A DNA stretch of 64,000 nt from Leptobrachium leishanense. Taxonomy: Eukaryota > Chordata > Amphibia > Anura > Megophryidae. The stretch is from positions 156,417,322 through 156,481,321 of the forward strand of contig CM019065.1 in the NCBI GenBank assembly GCA_009667805.1. Direction: 5' to 3'. Below the pieces are notes generated by a model. That model did no database searches. It was not told the DNA's origin and saw only the letters and a program-made list of their open reading frames with translations. Below, in pieces: positions 32,861 to 42,796 of this stretch (its first letter is position 1; each line of letters starts with the position of its first letter). The position numbers were made by a program, and so were the translations under genes.

Positions 32861-33237
32861 GACCATGCGGCCACAATAAGTAACACAAACACAATTCAAC
32901 AGAACCCAAAATGCACTTAATAACATCCAAAAACAAAGCAATTTCTGGTATTCTGGCAGAGTTATATCTGATCACTTAGAGCTTATACAACATAGTTTAG
33001 TTGCTAAGCCTCTGCAGCAATGATATTTGGCTAATATACATAAATCCATGTACACCATTTGTAATTTTAAAAAGGTATATCAGCCGATAAAGTGGGAAGC
33101 AACATAGTAAGTCAAGAGACACACAGATGGTTGGTTATAATGAATTTACTTTAGGTAAGTAAAAGGTAATTGATAAAGCAATACAATCGTCTGGTTCGGA
33201 GCAAACAAATATTACGCGATTAATATTATACTATTAA

Positions 33238-33847
33238 CCTCCCTGGCGGTCTAATTTTTTCAAAATTTTGTGTCTAAAAGCTTCTCAATTTTTTTTTAAG
33301 GAAACGTGTTTTTGTACATAGTTAGCCTGTAATAATTAGGAATCACCCACTGAAATCCGTGCAATCAAGAGTCCTTACTGGTAAAATCCTTTATAAACAA
33401 ATAAATAAATAAAACAAATAGTAAATACACTGAGTCCGATAAAGTTTGAAACACGACATAATAATTTATTATCCCAAAAATAATGCAAATAAATGATATT
33501 CAATAAAATACAACAAAAAACACTGAAATCTGTCTGAAAACAAGGGTAAGAGGATGTATGGTCTATTTCTTATCCTGTACTGCCACCTAGTGGCTATTTA
33601 TAAACTTTGCACATTGTATTCTACAGTGTAAAATTATATTTTTCTAAGTGTTCTGCTGGTCCCGCCCCCTGCATCGTGTGACTCGAAGGGAGCCTTCCAG
33701 GAAGCAGCTCGCCGCGATCACACTGCGGGGGACAGCGAGGGAGCCAGGAGGAGGTGAGTATGCATCCAGCCCAAGTGTGGCTCGGGGTTACCGTTCACGG
33801 TAGTGAAATTTAACCCCGAGTCACACTCGGGAATACCGCCAGGGAGG
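33238..33847. mobile_element. TTAA-type (piggyBac-like) MITE, copy in unit 1
   Basis: TTAA at 33,234-33,237 and 33,848-33,851 flank CCTCCCTGGCGGTCTAATTT at the left and GGAATACCGCCAGGGAGG at the right. These are inverted repeats of about 13 bp. The 610-bp interior has no transposase. It contains a short poly(TAAA) SINE-tail-like segment at 33,371-33,414 and a CTCF-like motif at 33,580-33,594. Confidence 0.8.
33580..33594 (-). promoter_or_regulatory. Candidate CTCF-type motif inside a MITE, unit 1
   Basis: The minus strand reads AGCCACTAGGTGGCAG, which fits the CTCF core. It is carried by the TTAA MITE, so transposition of this family would spread the motif. Binding has not been shown. Confidence 0.4.
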
Positions 33848-34279
33848 TTAATAAAAACTCTTCCCAGAGATTACAATGAAATAACCTCATGGTCCAGAGA
33901 TTATTAATAATAGCTTTCCACAGAGATTAACACAATTCAACAGAACCCAAAATGCACTTAATAACATCCAAAAACAAAGCAATTTCTGGTATTCTGGCAG
34001 AGTTATATCTGATCACTTAGAGCTTATACAACATAGTTTAGTTGCTAAGCCTCTGCAGCAATGATATTTGGCTAATATACATAAATCCATGTACACCATT
34101 TGTAATTTTAAAAAGGTATATCAGCCGATAAAGTGGGAAGCAACATAGTAAGTCAAGAGACACACAGATGGTTGGTTATAATGAATTTACTTTAGTTAAA
34201 GTAAAAGGTAATTGATAAAGCAATACAATCGTCTGGTTCGGAGCAAACAAATATTACGCGATTAATATTATACTATTAA

Positions 34280-34890
34280 CCTCCCTGGCGGTCTAATTTT
34301 TTCAAAATTTTGTGTCTAAAAGCTTCTCAATTTTTTTTTAAAGGAAACGTGTTTTTGTACATAGTTAGCCTGTAATAATTAGGAATCACCCACTGAAATC
34401 CGTGCAATCAAGAGTCCTTACTGGTAAAATCCTTTATAAACAAATAAATAAATAAAACAAATAGTAAATACACTGAGTCCGATAAAGTTTGAAACACGAC
34501 ATAATAATTTATTATCCCAAAAATAATGCAAATAAATGATATTCAATAAAATACAACAAAAAACACTGAAATCTGTCTGAAAACAAGGGTAAGAGGATGT
34601 ATGGTCTATTTCTTATCCTGTACTGCCACCTAGTGGCTATTTATAAACTTTGCACATTGTATTCTACAGTGTAAAATTATATTTTTCTAAGTGTTCTGCT
34701 GGTCCCGCCCCCTGCATCGTGTGACTCGAAGGGAGCCTTCCAGGAAGCAGCTCGCCGCGATCACACTGCGGGGGACAGCGAGGGAGCCAGGAGGAGGTGA
34801 GTATGCATCCAGCCCAAGTGTGGCTCGGGGTTACCGTTCACGGTAGTGAAATTTAACCCCGAGTCACACTCGGGAATACCGCCAGGGAGG
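34280..34890. mobile_element. TTAA-type (piggyBac-like) MITE, copy in unit 2
   Basis: Same structure as 33,238-33,847, with TTAA at 34,276-34,279 and 34,891-34,894. It was copied as part of the tandem duplication and not by a separate insertion, since the flanks are duplicated too. Confidence 0.8.
34623..34638 (-). promoter_or_regulatory. Candidate CTCF-type motif inside a MITE, unit 2
   Basis: Identical in sequence to the motif in unit 1; a weaker relative (CTACCACTAGATGTCAC on the minus strand) lies at 35,317-35,333. Confidence 0.4.
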
Positions 34891-34972
34891 TTAATAAAAA
34901 CTCTTCCCAGAGATTACAATGAAATAACCTCATGGTCCAGAGATTATTAATAATAGCTTTCCACAGAGATTA

Positions 34973-36190
34973 ACATAAGAAAATGAAAACATTTTTAACA
35001 TAAAAACATTAAACAAAAGACATGCATAGGTGATTTTTATTAGAGGGATTAAGAAGCAGCAGTCATTTACCCATCTAGATATGCAGGACACAACGGGCTT
35101 GCACAGCTGAGTGTGTTTTGCTCAGATTCCAAACCAGTAAGGAACCTTCACTTCCTGTCTTTCTCTAGATGAATCCAGAGGAGGTTGGGCTAGAGTCTCC
35201 ACCCACCAGAGTGGGTTCTATTGATTGAATGTCATGTGACCATACCGGGATGGGGGTAGCTGGCTTATGTCACATCCTGACCACAGCACATGGCCAGACA
35301 AAGTTTTGCTCTTTAGTGACATCTAGTGGTAGTCACTAATTGTTACATGGACATTTGAGGGGTTTATTCACCAATCTTGGCATTGTTCATTTTGAAGTAG
35401 ATAATTTACAGATATTCATGCCCATAACAACCTTCTTTTCTTTCTTGGCATTTTCCATGCCCACTGCAGGAGGCACACTGAAATTACCAATCAGTGTGCA
35501 TTCTGTGAAATGCATAAATAACACATGTGCGACTGAGTTGCTCCACCTCCCTCCTGCACTGTGAGCTCAGGGAAGGGTGGGGCTGATTATCATTCCAAGC
35601 TGTAACTCTTTCACCCCCAGCTACTGCAGAGGCAGAGAAGGAAAAAAATCAAAACACACAGGGAGAAAAAGAGAGACGACAGAGAGAGGTACAGCAAAAA
35701 AAAGGACAGAGAGCCAGCAAGAAAAGGTAAAGAGAGAGAAAGCAAGATAAAACAGAAAGAGTCAGCAAGAAAAAAGCAGAGATATTTCTTGCACTAGCAG
35801 AGAGAGCGCAAGAAAAGGCACAGAGGGCGTGCAATAGAAACAGCAAGAGAGAAAGACTGCACGCAAGAGATAGACAGCACAAGAGTGTGAGAGCAAGTGA
35901 CCTGTGAGGGAGTTTGAGTGAGAAATGTAAACCATGAAAGGGTACAAGTGAGTGTGTCAGTTGGTGAGCGAATGAGTCAGTGTGTGAGTCAGCAGGTGAG
36001 TGTGTCTTGCGCTCACAGTAGCAGAGATAGCTAATATTCAATTTCTCAGTTTTCCCCAGTCTGAGGTCTTGATTGTGCACAGGGTTTTACGTGCACAGCT
36101 TGTGCTAGTTCATGAGAAGCTTTGATGGGTGGAGTAGTGGGTGGAGAGGAGGTGGGGAATATACAGGAAGAAGGAGCTGAAGAAACATCC
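34973..36190. other. Non-coding sequence with a purine-rich tract
   Basis: No gene was recognised. From about 35,640 to 35,900 the plus strand is mostly A and G with repeated GAGAGA and AGCAAGA words. The minus-strand open frames there have a Leu/Ser/Cys-rich translation that follows from this composition and are not called. Confidence 0.5.
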
Positions 36191-36194
36191 CTTA

Positions 36195-36507
36195 GGCCCC
36201 GTTCACACCTAAACGTTTTAAAGTGCATTCCTGCGCGCTTAAAAACGCATGAACGGGAAAATCCCATGCTTTCCTATGGGACCCGTTCACACCTAAGCAT
36301 TTTAAAGCGCGCAGGAACGCGCTTTAAAAAGTCCTACGCACAAAGAAGTACGGGAGCTTCTTTGGTGCGTATAGCAGCGTGTTCGAGGCCATAGACATAG
36401 CCGCAAACGTGCTGCAATGCGCATTCCCGTGTTGTTCGTATGAGCGAACGCCCGTAAAAAAGCACGTATTGCGCGCATAGAAAAAACGCCTAGGTGTGAA
36501 TGGGGCC
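36195..36507. mobile_element. Harbinger-type MITE
   Basis: The ends are GGCCCCGTTCACACCTAAAC and (inverse) GGCCCCATTCACACCTAGGC, flanked by TTA at 36,192-36,194 and 36,508-36,510. A 3-bp TWA target and GGCC-type ends fit the PIF/Harbinger superfamily. The interior of the 313-bp element is CpG-rich (GCGCGC, CGCGCTTTAAA) and has no coding region. Confidence 0.7.
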
Positions 36508-37237
36508 TTACTGAGAAGGGAGCGTGGCCAGAGAGGATGAAACAACAAAATGTTTTACATATCCTTAAAACTTTTATTGATTTATTTTAGTTTGTCTATT
36601 GGTATAAAAGTGTTTAACTGTCTACTTAAAAAAAAATCTAGACATGCATGTCAGTTTAATACTCCATTTTTTTCTATATGTTTGTATCTCTCTGGCAAAG
36701 CTATGGGATTGATCACAAGGGATGTGCATGACTTTTTTTTTTCATTTCGTTTTGTTTTTTTTTGGGTCTTTTATTCGTTTCGGGTAATTTCAGACATTCA
36801 GACAGTTTTTGTTTCGGTTTGGTGCGGATTGATTCATTCGATTCAGTGATTTGGATCGATTTGGCGATTCCGATCGATTCGGATCCGGTAGTTTTTTCAT
36901 TTTTCTGAGTTATTTCATTTTTTATTGGTTAAGAATGGGAAGTACATGGTCCAAGTTCATACTTGACTCCCTTCCCGCTTCTACTTAGATGCCTTGTCTT
37001 CTTTTTGACATACTCCCTTTGGTTACCACGCTCCTCCCAGAAGACTGCGAAGGCGGGCGTTTTTGGTAAAGTCGAGCGCCTACTCAATGTACAGCGCCCT
37101 TTTTGTTTTGCGTTACACGTGGGAGATACCACCACTTCACCAGACATCTCGGAGTCTGCCCCGAAGGGAGCCTCTAAGACGAGCTGTTACCCTCAGGGCC
37201 GTAGGAAGGGCAAGGCGAGTGAGGCACGTGCCTCAAG

Positions 37238-37499
37238 CACAGCTGTGAAGGGGCGCAGCCGAGTCCTGCGGGAACGATTGCCGGCGGCCGCGTGCTTCCT
37301 GCTAGAACGGCCGCTGACAGGAAGTGCAGCCGCTCGCCTGGGATCTAACAACCAGCCGCGATCTCGCGAGATCGCGGCAGGCTGTTTCATCGATCCCAGA
37401 TGAGCGGCTGCACTTCCTGTCAGCGGCCGTTCTAGCAGGAAGCACGCGGCCGCCGACAATCGTTCCCGCAGGACTCGGCTGCGCACCTTCACAGCTGTG
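37238..37499. repeat. Long GC-rich inverted repeat (arms about 125 bp)
   Basis: The left arm starts CACAGCTGTGAAGGGGCGCA and the right arm ends TGCGCACCTTCACAGCTGTG. Shared inner blocks include GCGGCCGCGTGCTTCCTGCT and its complement. The centre is CGCGATCTCGCGAGATCGCG, itself a palindrome. The arms differ at only a few positions. The structure can form a cruciform in DNA or a hairpin in RNA. Confidence 0.9.
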
Positions 37500-37519
37500 C
37501 ATGCGGCAATGAGAGGTGA

Positions 37520-38310
37520 GCTGAGGGCACTATCCATGAGACCTGGGGGGGCACTATCCATGAGACCTGGGGGCACTATCCATGAGACCTGGGGGCACTA
37601 TCCATGAGACCTGGGGGTAATATCCATGAGACCTGGGGGTAATATCCATGAGAGCTGGGGGCAATATCCATGAGACTTGGGGGCATTATCCATGAGAGCT
37701 GGGGGCAATATTCATGAGAGCTGGGGGCAATATCCATGAGAGCTGGGGGCACTATCCATGAGAGCTGGAGGGCACTATCCATGAGAGCTGGGGGGCATTA
37801 TCCATGAGACCTGGTGGGGCATTATCCACGAGACCTGGGGGGCATTATCCATGAGACCTGGAGGGCATTATCCATGAGAGTTGGGGCATATCCATGAGAC
37901 CTGGGGCAATATCCATGAGACCTGGGGGCATATCCATGAGACTTGAGGGCATTATCCATGAGACCTGGGGGCATATCCATGAGACCTGGGGGCATATCCA
38001 TGAGACCTGGGGGCATTATCCATGAGACCTGGGGGCATTATCCATGAGACCTGGGGGCAATATCCATGAGACCTGGGGCCATATCCATGAGTCCTGGGGC
38101 CATATCCATGAGACCTGGGGCATTATCCATGAGAGCTGGGGCAATATCCATGAGACCTGGGGGGGCATTATCCATGAGACCTGGGGGGCATATCCATGAG
38201 AGCTGGGGGCATATCCATGAGCTGGGCCATATCCATGTGAACTGGGGCAATATATACCCATATGAGCTTGGGTCAATAATATCCATGTGAACTGGGGGCA
38301 ATTATATCCA
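37520..38310. repeat. Minisatellite of about 22-24 bp, over 30 units
   Basis: The unit is GGGGCATTATCCATGAGACC plus TG, with variants (ACTATCC, AATATCC, ATATCC; GAGAGCTGG, GAGACTTGG). Unit length varies by 1 to 3 bases. Open frames reading GLMDSAP-like repeats are a by-product and are not called as genes. Confidence 0.95.
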
Positions 38311-38457
38311 TGTGAACTGGGAAAAATAGTCTGGGGGCTCAGTGCTGTGTATATTATTCTGGGAGGGGTGTATATTATGCTAAATGTTCTTTTGCTATAC
38401 GTGCATGTATTCTGTGTGTACTGTATTTGTACATGTACTGTGTGTGCACTATATATG

Positions 38458-38830
38458 TAGGGCCCCATCACCTCCTTAACGCTAGCACTTACACATGTGA
38501 GCGTTTGTGCTAGGTTAAATGAGGATACTGCATGCTGCTCATATCACATCCTAGCGCAGGACCCTCCTATTACAATCCGAACGGTAACAGGTTAAAAAAT
38601 CCAGGAGATTGTGCTTTTCAGCGCGAGGTTACTGTACTTTGCGCTCCCTATACTTAACAGGGGGAGCGCAAAGAGTAAATAGCGTTAGGATTACAAAGTC
38701 CTAACGCTAATTACCATCCCGCCATAGCTACAAAAGTTACCCACAGCTAGACGCTGGTGCTAAGTGATGCCGCTTCTGCAGAATCAGTCAGCACCAGCTG
38801 GAACCCCCCCCCCCAAAATCACATACTTGC
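38458..38830 (+). repeat. CpG-containing repeat (GGGCCC family), copy 2, fourth level of nest
   Basis: It begins AGGGCCCCATCACCTCC and shares with 32,245-32,860 the ordered blocks GTTACTGTACTTTGCGCTCC, GGGGAGCGCAAAGAGTAAAT and GCGTTAGGATTACAAAGTCC, then AAAATCACATACTTGCCTCT. Its right end within the hAT is not sharp. Confidence 0.6.
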
Positions 38831-39516
38831 CTCTCATCCCACAGCGCAAAGGGTGGTCCGATCCACTGCTTCTGGTCGCGGGGAGCATCCAGGAGCTTAG
38901 CACTGCGCCACTGGGCAGGGACTCTTATTTTTAAAATTATGTGGGGGGGGGGGCACAATTTTCTGTTTTTGCCTCGGGTGCAAAAGGAGCTAGCTACGGC
39001 TCTGGTTACCCTGTTATTGCTATACTGACACGTTATACTTAACAATGCTCTTCAGATTTCTGTAAGTACCGCTGAATGCATCTTATTGTAATGTTATGCA
39101 TCTGCTCACTCTGCTGTCACTGCTATATTGTTGTTTCCGCCTCTCCTGTATGCAATCGCTTTTGCTTTGAATAAAAAAAAAAGAATGGGAAGTAGATTAC
39201 TACCAATAGAATGAAAGTTTCTTTACTTATTTATTTTTGTAGGATTTTTTAAGGCATTCATATGCTACATTAATTATAACTCATATAAAATTAAAAACTA
39301 ACTGATCCGAAAAATTAATCAATCCGAATCAATCTGCAGAGAGGTGCTGCCCCGCAGTGCGCATATTCATATGCTGCAGTAATTATACTGCGGAGAGGCA
39401 CTTCCCAGCAGTGTGTGGATTCATATGCTGCATTGAATCAACAAATCGATCTGAATGGTGATTTTTGCCCGTATTTGGATTCGGAATGAGATGAATTGCA
39501 CATCACTATTGATCAC

Positions 39517-39717
39517 TGATATGGTGCAGAATCAGTCCATAGGACTCCATCATGCTCCATGGAGGGTTGTGCTGCAAGGCTGCGGAGTGATTCGCAGCAG
39601 GTGACTGGGTACTCTTTGTCCCCTGTCTCATTCTGCTCCCAGTGGTCAGAAGTGGAGAATCGGGCCACCATTTTGTGCTGTGGGAAGAGAGGTAAGTATC
39701 TGATTTGGGGGGTTTAA
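39517..39717 (-). repeat. GGCCC-family repeat, copy 3, left part
   Basis: The sequence ending AGAGGTAAGTATCTGATTTG is the reverse complement of the AAATCACATACTYRCCTCT block in copies 1 and 2. The repeat is interrupted at TAA by the Harbinger element and continues from 43,071. Confidence 0.55.
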
Positions 39718-40146
39718 GGCCGGGTGCACACGAGCATACTCTGCTGCACACAGTACATGCGTTATGACGCACTATATGATGTCCGTTCTAGCACATAATG
39801 TCGTGGATAGAGAAGAACACATGTAGTACGCGCGCAACGCATCACGTACGCTGAAGACGTCCACCATGGAAACATGAACACGAAAGTGCTAGGATTGATG
39901 TCGTATAGACGATGTTGGCCACGTGCTGGAGGCTTGCTGAAGGCAGGAACAGAACGTCAAATGAGCGCACCTGAGCACTTGCGACAGCAGGCAGGCACGT
40001 TGTGTAGGCCAGTAGTGTGTCTCTGCAGCCAGAGTGAAAAGTGTGAAGGCTGGTTAGGCCAGTGTGTCAAACAGAGAGAAGTGGGAAGGCTGGCCTGTGT
40101 GTCTCTACTGTGTGCTGCTCGTGGTGGTGGATACGTGTCGCACACT

Positions 40147-42175
40147 ATGGATGTGTAGCTGCTGATCAATGCTGTCCAACAGCACCCCGTGTTGTGGGAC
40201 ACCGCTCACGTGGACTACAAGGATAAAATAAAAAAGGCAAACGCACGGAGTGATGTCTGCAAAGCTGTATTCCGACGGTACGAGACCTGGTCGGAACCAG
40301 AAAAAAGATGCAAAGTATGTACCTTTTAGAATTTTTTTTATTTGTTTAACAAAAGCATAATTTTTTTTTTTACTTACAATGACTATATACAAAAATGTAC
40401 AAGTATTTAGCAACAACATGTTCTGTATGAATGTACAAACAGTGAGAACAACAAATTTTTACATTTTAAATTCTACCAAGCTGCCATAGCAATTCACCGC
40501 TGGCACTACAGAAATAATTTGCCAAGGCATCTCTGAAGCGATTGAGGTTTCTATTAACAGGGCAACGATCTGTGTCATCATGGTCTTCCAAACCCAAAAC
40601 GCTTAGGGAGTCACCAAAATTGTATCCATCGCGGTCACGTACAAAATTATGCAAAACACAACAGTATTTTATTATCCCCACAGCAAAATCTACATTTACA
40701 TCTAATGGCCGATGTAGAATTCTCCATTTGTTGGATAGAATGCCAAAGGAACACTTCACATACCTTCTGGCTCGTGACAGACGATAATTAAACACGTGCT
40801 TTTTCTTCGCTTAGTTGTCTCTCTGCGTATGGTTGCAATAAATTGGTTGACAAAGCAAAAGCTTCATCCCCCACAAAAGCGAAAGGAACAGCAATGTCTG
40901 TACCAGGCAACATTTTTGGCTTTGGAATATTTAGGCTACTGCTCCGTATTTGTTGCCAGAGTGTGTAATTCTGGAACACTGTCGAATCAGAGTCTTTTCC
41001 AAATGATCCAGTATCTACATATGTAAATCTATAGTTCGCATCAGCAACTGCCAGGAGTCCAATTGAATTTTTTTTTATAGTTCATGTATTGAGAACCACT
41101 CATCTCTGGCTTCACAACACAGATATGTTTCCCATCCACTGCCCCAAGACAGTTAGGGAAATTGGCTCTATCCTGGAACCCCTCCGCTATATCGGCCCAT
41201 GTATCTTCAGTCAGTGTAGGGATACATTTCTCCTTCAGCGTGTCCCAGATCGTTTGACACACTTTGCGCACCACCTTGCCCGCTGTTGTTCGTCCAATCC
41301 GGAAATTGAAGTGAAGATCTTGCAGACTGCAGCCACTTGTAAGATACCTGTAAGAAAAAGTAGATGTTTTTGGTTATGAGTACATTCAATTAACATTCCT
41401 TATGTCATTCTTTTTGTTTTCTACTACAAGAAGTCATGTCAAAATGGCGAACCGTCCGGGACAACTATGTCCGTAACCAGAAAAAACTGGAGGAATGTGG
41501 ATGAGCCATGAGCAACTGTAAGCCACATCGATCCAACACCATCATGCTCACAGGACCCAGCAGCCAACCCGCCAACACCCAGCCTGTCAATTGATACAGA
41601 GGCATCAGAGGGAGAGTTGGAGGCTGAGGTCGAAGAAGCGGTGGCTCAGGTCGAAGAAGCAGAGGCTCAGGGCGAAGGAGCGGAGGCTCAACCCATGCCA
41701 GGTCCTGCAGCGGCTGCTGCAACTCCAACCTGATCTTCCAGCAGTAAGAGGGGGAACCAGTCTGGAGCAGGCTATCATTAAATTTATGGAGGTACAAAAG
41801 CCTCCACCAACCACATACACCCCGTGCTGAGGACGACGATCATGTTGCCTTCTTCTATTCAGTCCTACCTCTTGTGTCGCAGATGACGAGCAATCAAACA
41901 ATAAATTTCAGGATGCAGGCCATGCAGATGATCTACAGCATTCTAAACCCACAACTACCGCCCATGTTCTATGCTGCAGGAGACACCAACAGCCGAGGCC
42001 CATGCCCTATGCTGCAGGACACCAGCAGCTGCCACCCATGCCCTATGCTGCAGGACACCAGCAGACACCCATACCTCATGCTGTAGGCCCTCAACCCTCT
42101 GCCAGCAGCAGCTTCTACGCTGGATTCCTGAAAGGATCGTTAGACGAGGATGTGCCCGAGTATCGCAATTTGTAA
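40147..42175 (+). pseudogene. MADF-BESS DNA-binding protein of the Harbinger element, two exons, damaged
   Basis: Exon 1 (40,147-40,314) starts MDV, has a TAG as codon 4, then reads LLINAVQQHPVLWDTAHV and YKDKIKKA, the first half of a MADF domain. It ends at a good donor, AAA|GTATGT. Exon 2 begins near 41,430 after a pyrimidine-rich stretch and CTACTACA; the acceptor AG expected one base earlier now reads AA. It continues with SKWRTVRDNYVRNQKKLEEC, the second half of MADF. A Glu/Ala-rich linker follows (41,600-41,720), then a BESS motif at about 41,828-41,930 (DDHVAFFYSVLPLVSQ), a Pro/Met-rich repeat and a C-terminal DEDVPEYRNL with stop at 42,173-42,175. Several frame changes break exon 2. 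MADF binds DNA and BESS mediates protein contacts. In PIF/Harbinger systems such a second protein helps nuclear import and binding of transposon ends; this role is inferred. Confidence 0.75.
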
Positions 42176-42796
42176 ATTTAAATTTTTTTGACGATTTTTC
42201 AAAAAAGAAAAAATGTTTGCTGTTCATATTTCTAGTTGTTTAAAAACAAAAATTTCTTGTGCCTTTTAAAAAAAATTGATAAAAAGTTTAGGCATTAAAC
42301 TTTGTTGTTGGCTTCATAGGTTATTTGTGACTGAATATGTTGCCTGAGCGTGCATGTGTAAGTATGCAGGTGAGAATAGTGTTTTTGTGAACTTGTCACT
42401 CAGAGGCGTACCAGGTACCTATAGTCTTGAACAGTGAGAGGACGCAGCTACACACACAGATTTGCACAAATCCTCCAACTCACGATGATAACAGATATTA
42501 CAAGCATAGGAATATCATTTATTTTAAATGCTAGCGTACTTACCGTAAATTGATGACCAGCATCTCCTCTGGGGATATGGCGGCCCGCATATTAGTGTCC
42601 ATCATGGTTAGTGGCTCCTTTACACTGGCCAGCAGTTCATCGAAGGCGCTATGGACATCCTGAGGTAATTAAATTTTTTTGCCAGATCTCCCTCTCTCAG
42701 TGGCTTGTACAGCGTCTGGAAATGTCCATGAGTGTATCTCACGGAGTTTATGGGATGAACCCACCACTTCCTTTCCTTCGATTACGCGTATGCCAT
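40466..42796 (-). pseudogene. PIF/Harbinger DDE transposase, two exons, frameshifted
   Basis: Exon 1 (42,796-42,544) starts MAYA, then a stop, then KERKWWVHPINSVRYTHGHF and KFNYLRMS, the typical N-terminus. After a frame change it reads EPLTMMDTNMRAAISPEEML and ends at donor CG|GTAAGT. The intron spans 42,543-41,348 and ends TTTTTCTTACAG. Exon 2 (41,347-40,466) starts in matching phase, giving the conserved LRYL-SG join. It shows GAVDGKH (first Asp), DSDSTVFQN with upstream VDTGSFGKD (second Asp), GDEAFAL (Glu), then FNYRLSRARR and CCVLHNFV. Frame changes lie near 41,070 and 40,795. The family is related to vertebrate HARBI1. Exon 2 lies inside the intron of the plus-strand MADF-BESS gene. 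Confidence 0.85.

Larger units (their letters stand above)
32888..33929 (+). repeat. Tandem duplication, unit 1 (about 1,042 bp)
   Basis: The unit starts ACACAATTCAACAGAACCCA and is followed directly by a second copy with the same start at 33,931. The copies are nearly identical; differences include TTTAGGTAAG against TTTAGTTAAAG and the length of one A/T run. Each unit contains one complete TTAA MITE. The high identity means a recent duplication or a false duplication of haplotypes in the assembly. Confidence 0.9.
33930..34972 (+). repeat. Tandem duplication, unit 2
   Basis: The second copy of the 1,042-bp unit ends at CACAGAGATTAACA, after which unique sequence (TAAGAAAATG) begins. The junction between the units reads AGATTAACACAATTC. 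Confidence 0.9.
37194..39004. mobile_element. hAT-type element carrying a palindrome and a minisatellite, third level
   Basis: The 8-bp duplication GTTACCCT is at 37,186-37,193 and 39,005-39,012. The ends are CAGGGCCGTAGGAAGG and (inverse) CAGAGCCGTAGCTAGC. Inside are a 262-bp GC-rich inverted repeat (37,238-37,499), a tandem array (37,520-38,310) and a GGGCCC-family repeat (38,458-38,830). There is no transposase, so it is non-autonomous. Confidence 0.8.
36945..39180 (+). mobile_element. L1 fragment, second level of the nest
   Basis: The 14-bp target duplication AAGAATGGGAAGTA is at 36,931-36,944 and 39,181-39,194, with the right copy preceded by ATAAAAAAAAAA. The L1 part (36,945-37,193 and 39,013-39,180) is a 5'-truncated 3' end of about 400 bp, including an end of ORF2 that reads WSKFILDS near its start. 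A second hAT is inserted within it. Confidence 0.75.
36717..39508. mobile_element. hAT transposon (outermost of a four-level nest)
   Basis: The 8-bp duplication TTGATCAC (36,709-36,716 and 39,509-39,516) flanks ends AAGGGATGTGCATGAC and (inverse) TAGTGATGTGCAATTC. The own sequence is 36,717-36,944 and 39,181-39,508. Both sides contain arrays of GATTCGG/GATCGATT words, typical of hAT subterminal regions. No transposase remains. Confidence 0.7.

Noticed and set aside
35649..36080. Minus-strand frame of 143 codons rich in Leu, Ser and Cys, resembling membrane segments
   Set aside because: It is the complement of a purine-rich tract with GAGA/AGCAAGA words. No start context or conserved domain.
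37576..38301. Minus-strand frames rich in GLMDMAP repeats
   Set aside because: Product of the 22-24-bp minisatellite. Frame changes with every irregular unit.
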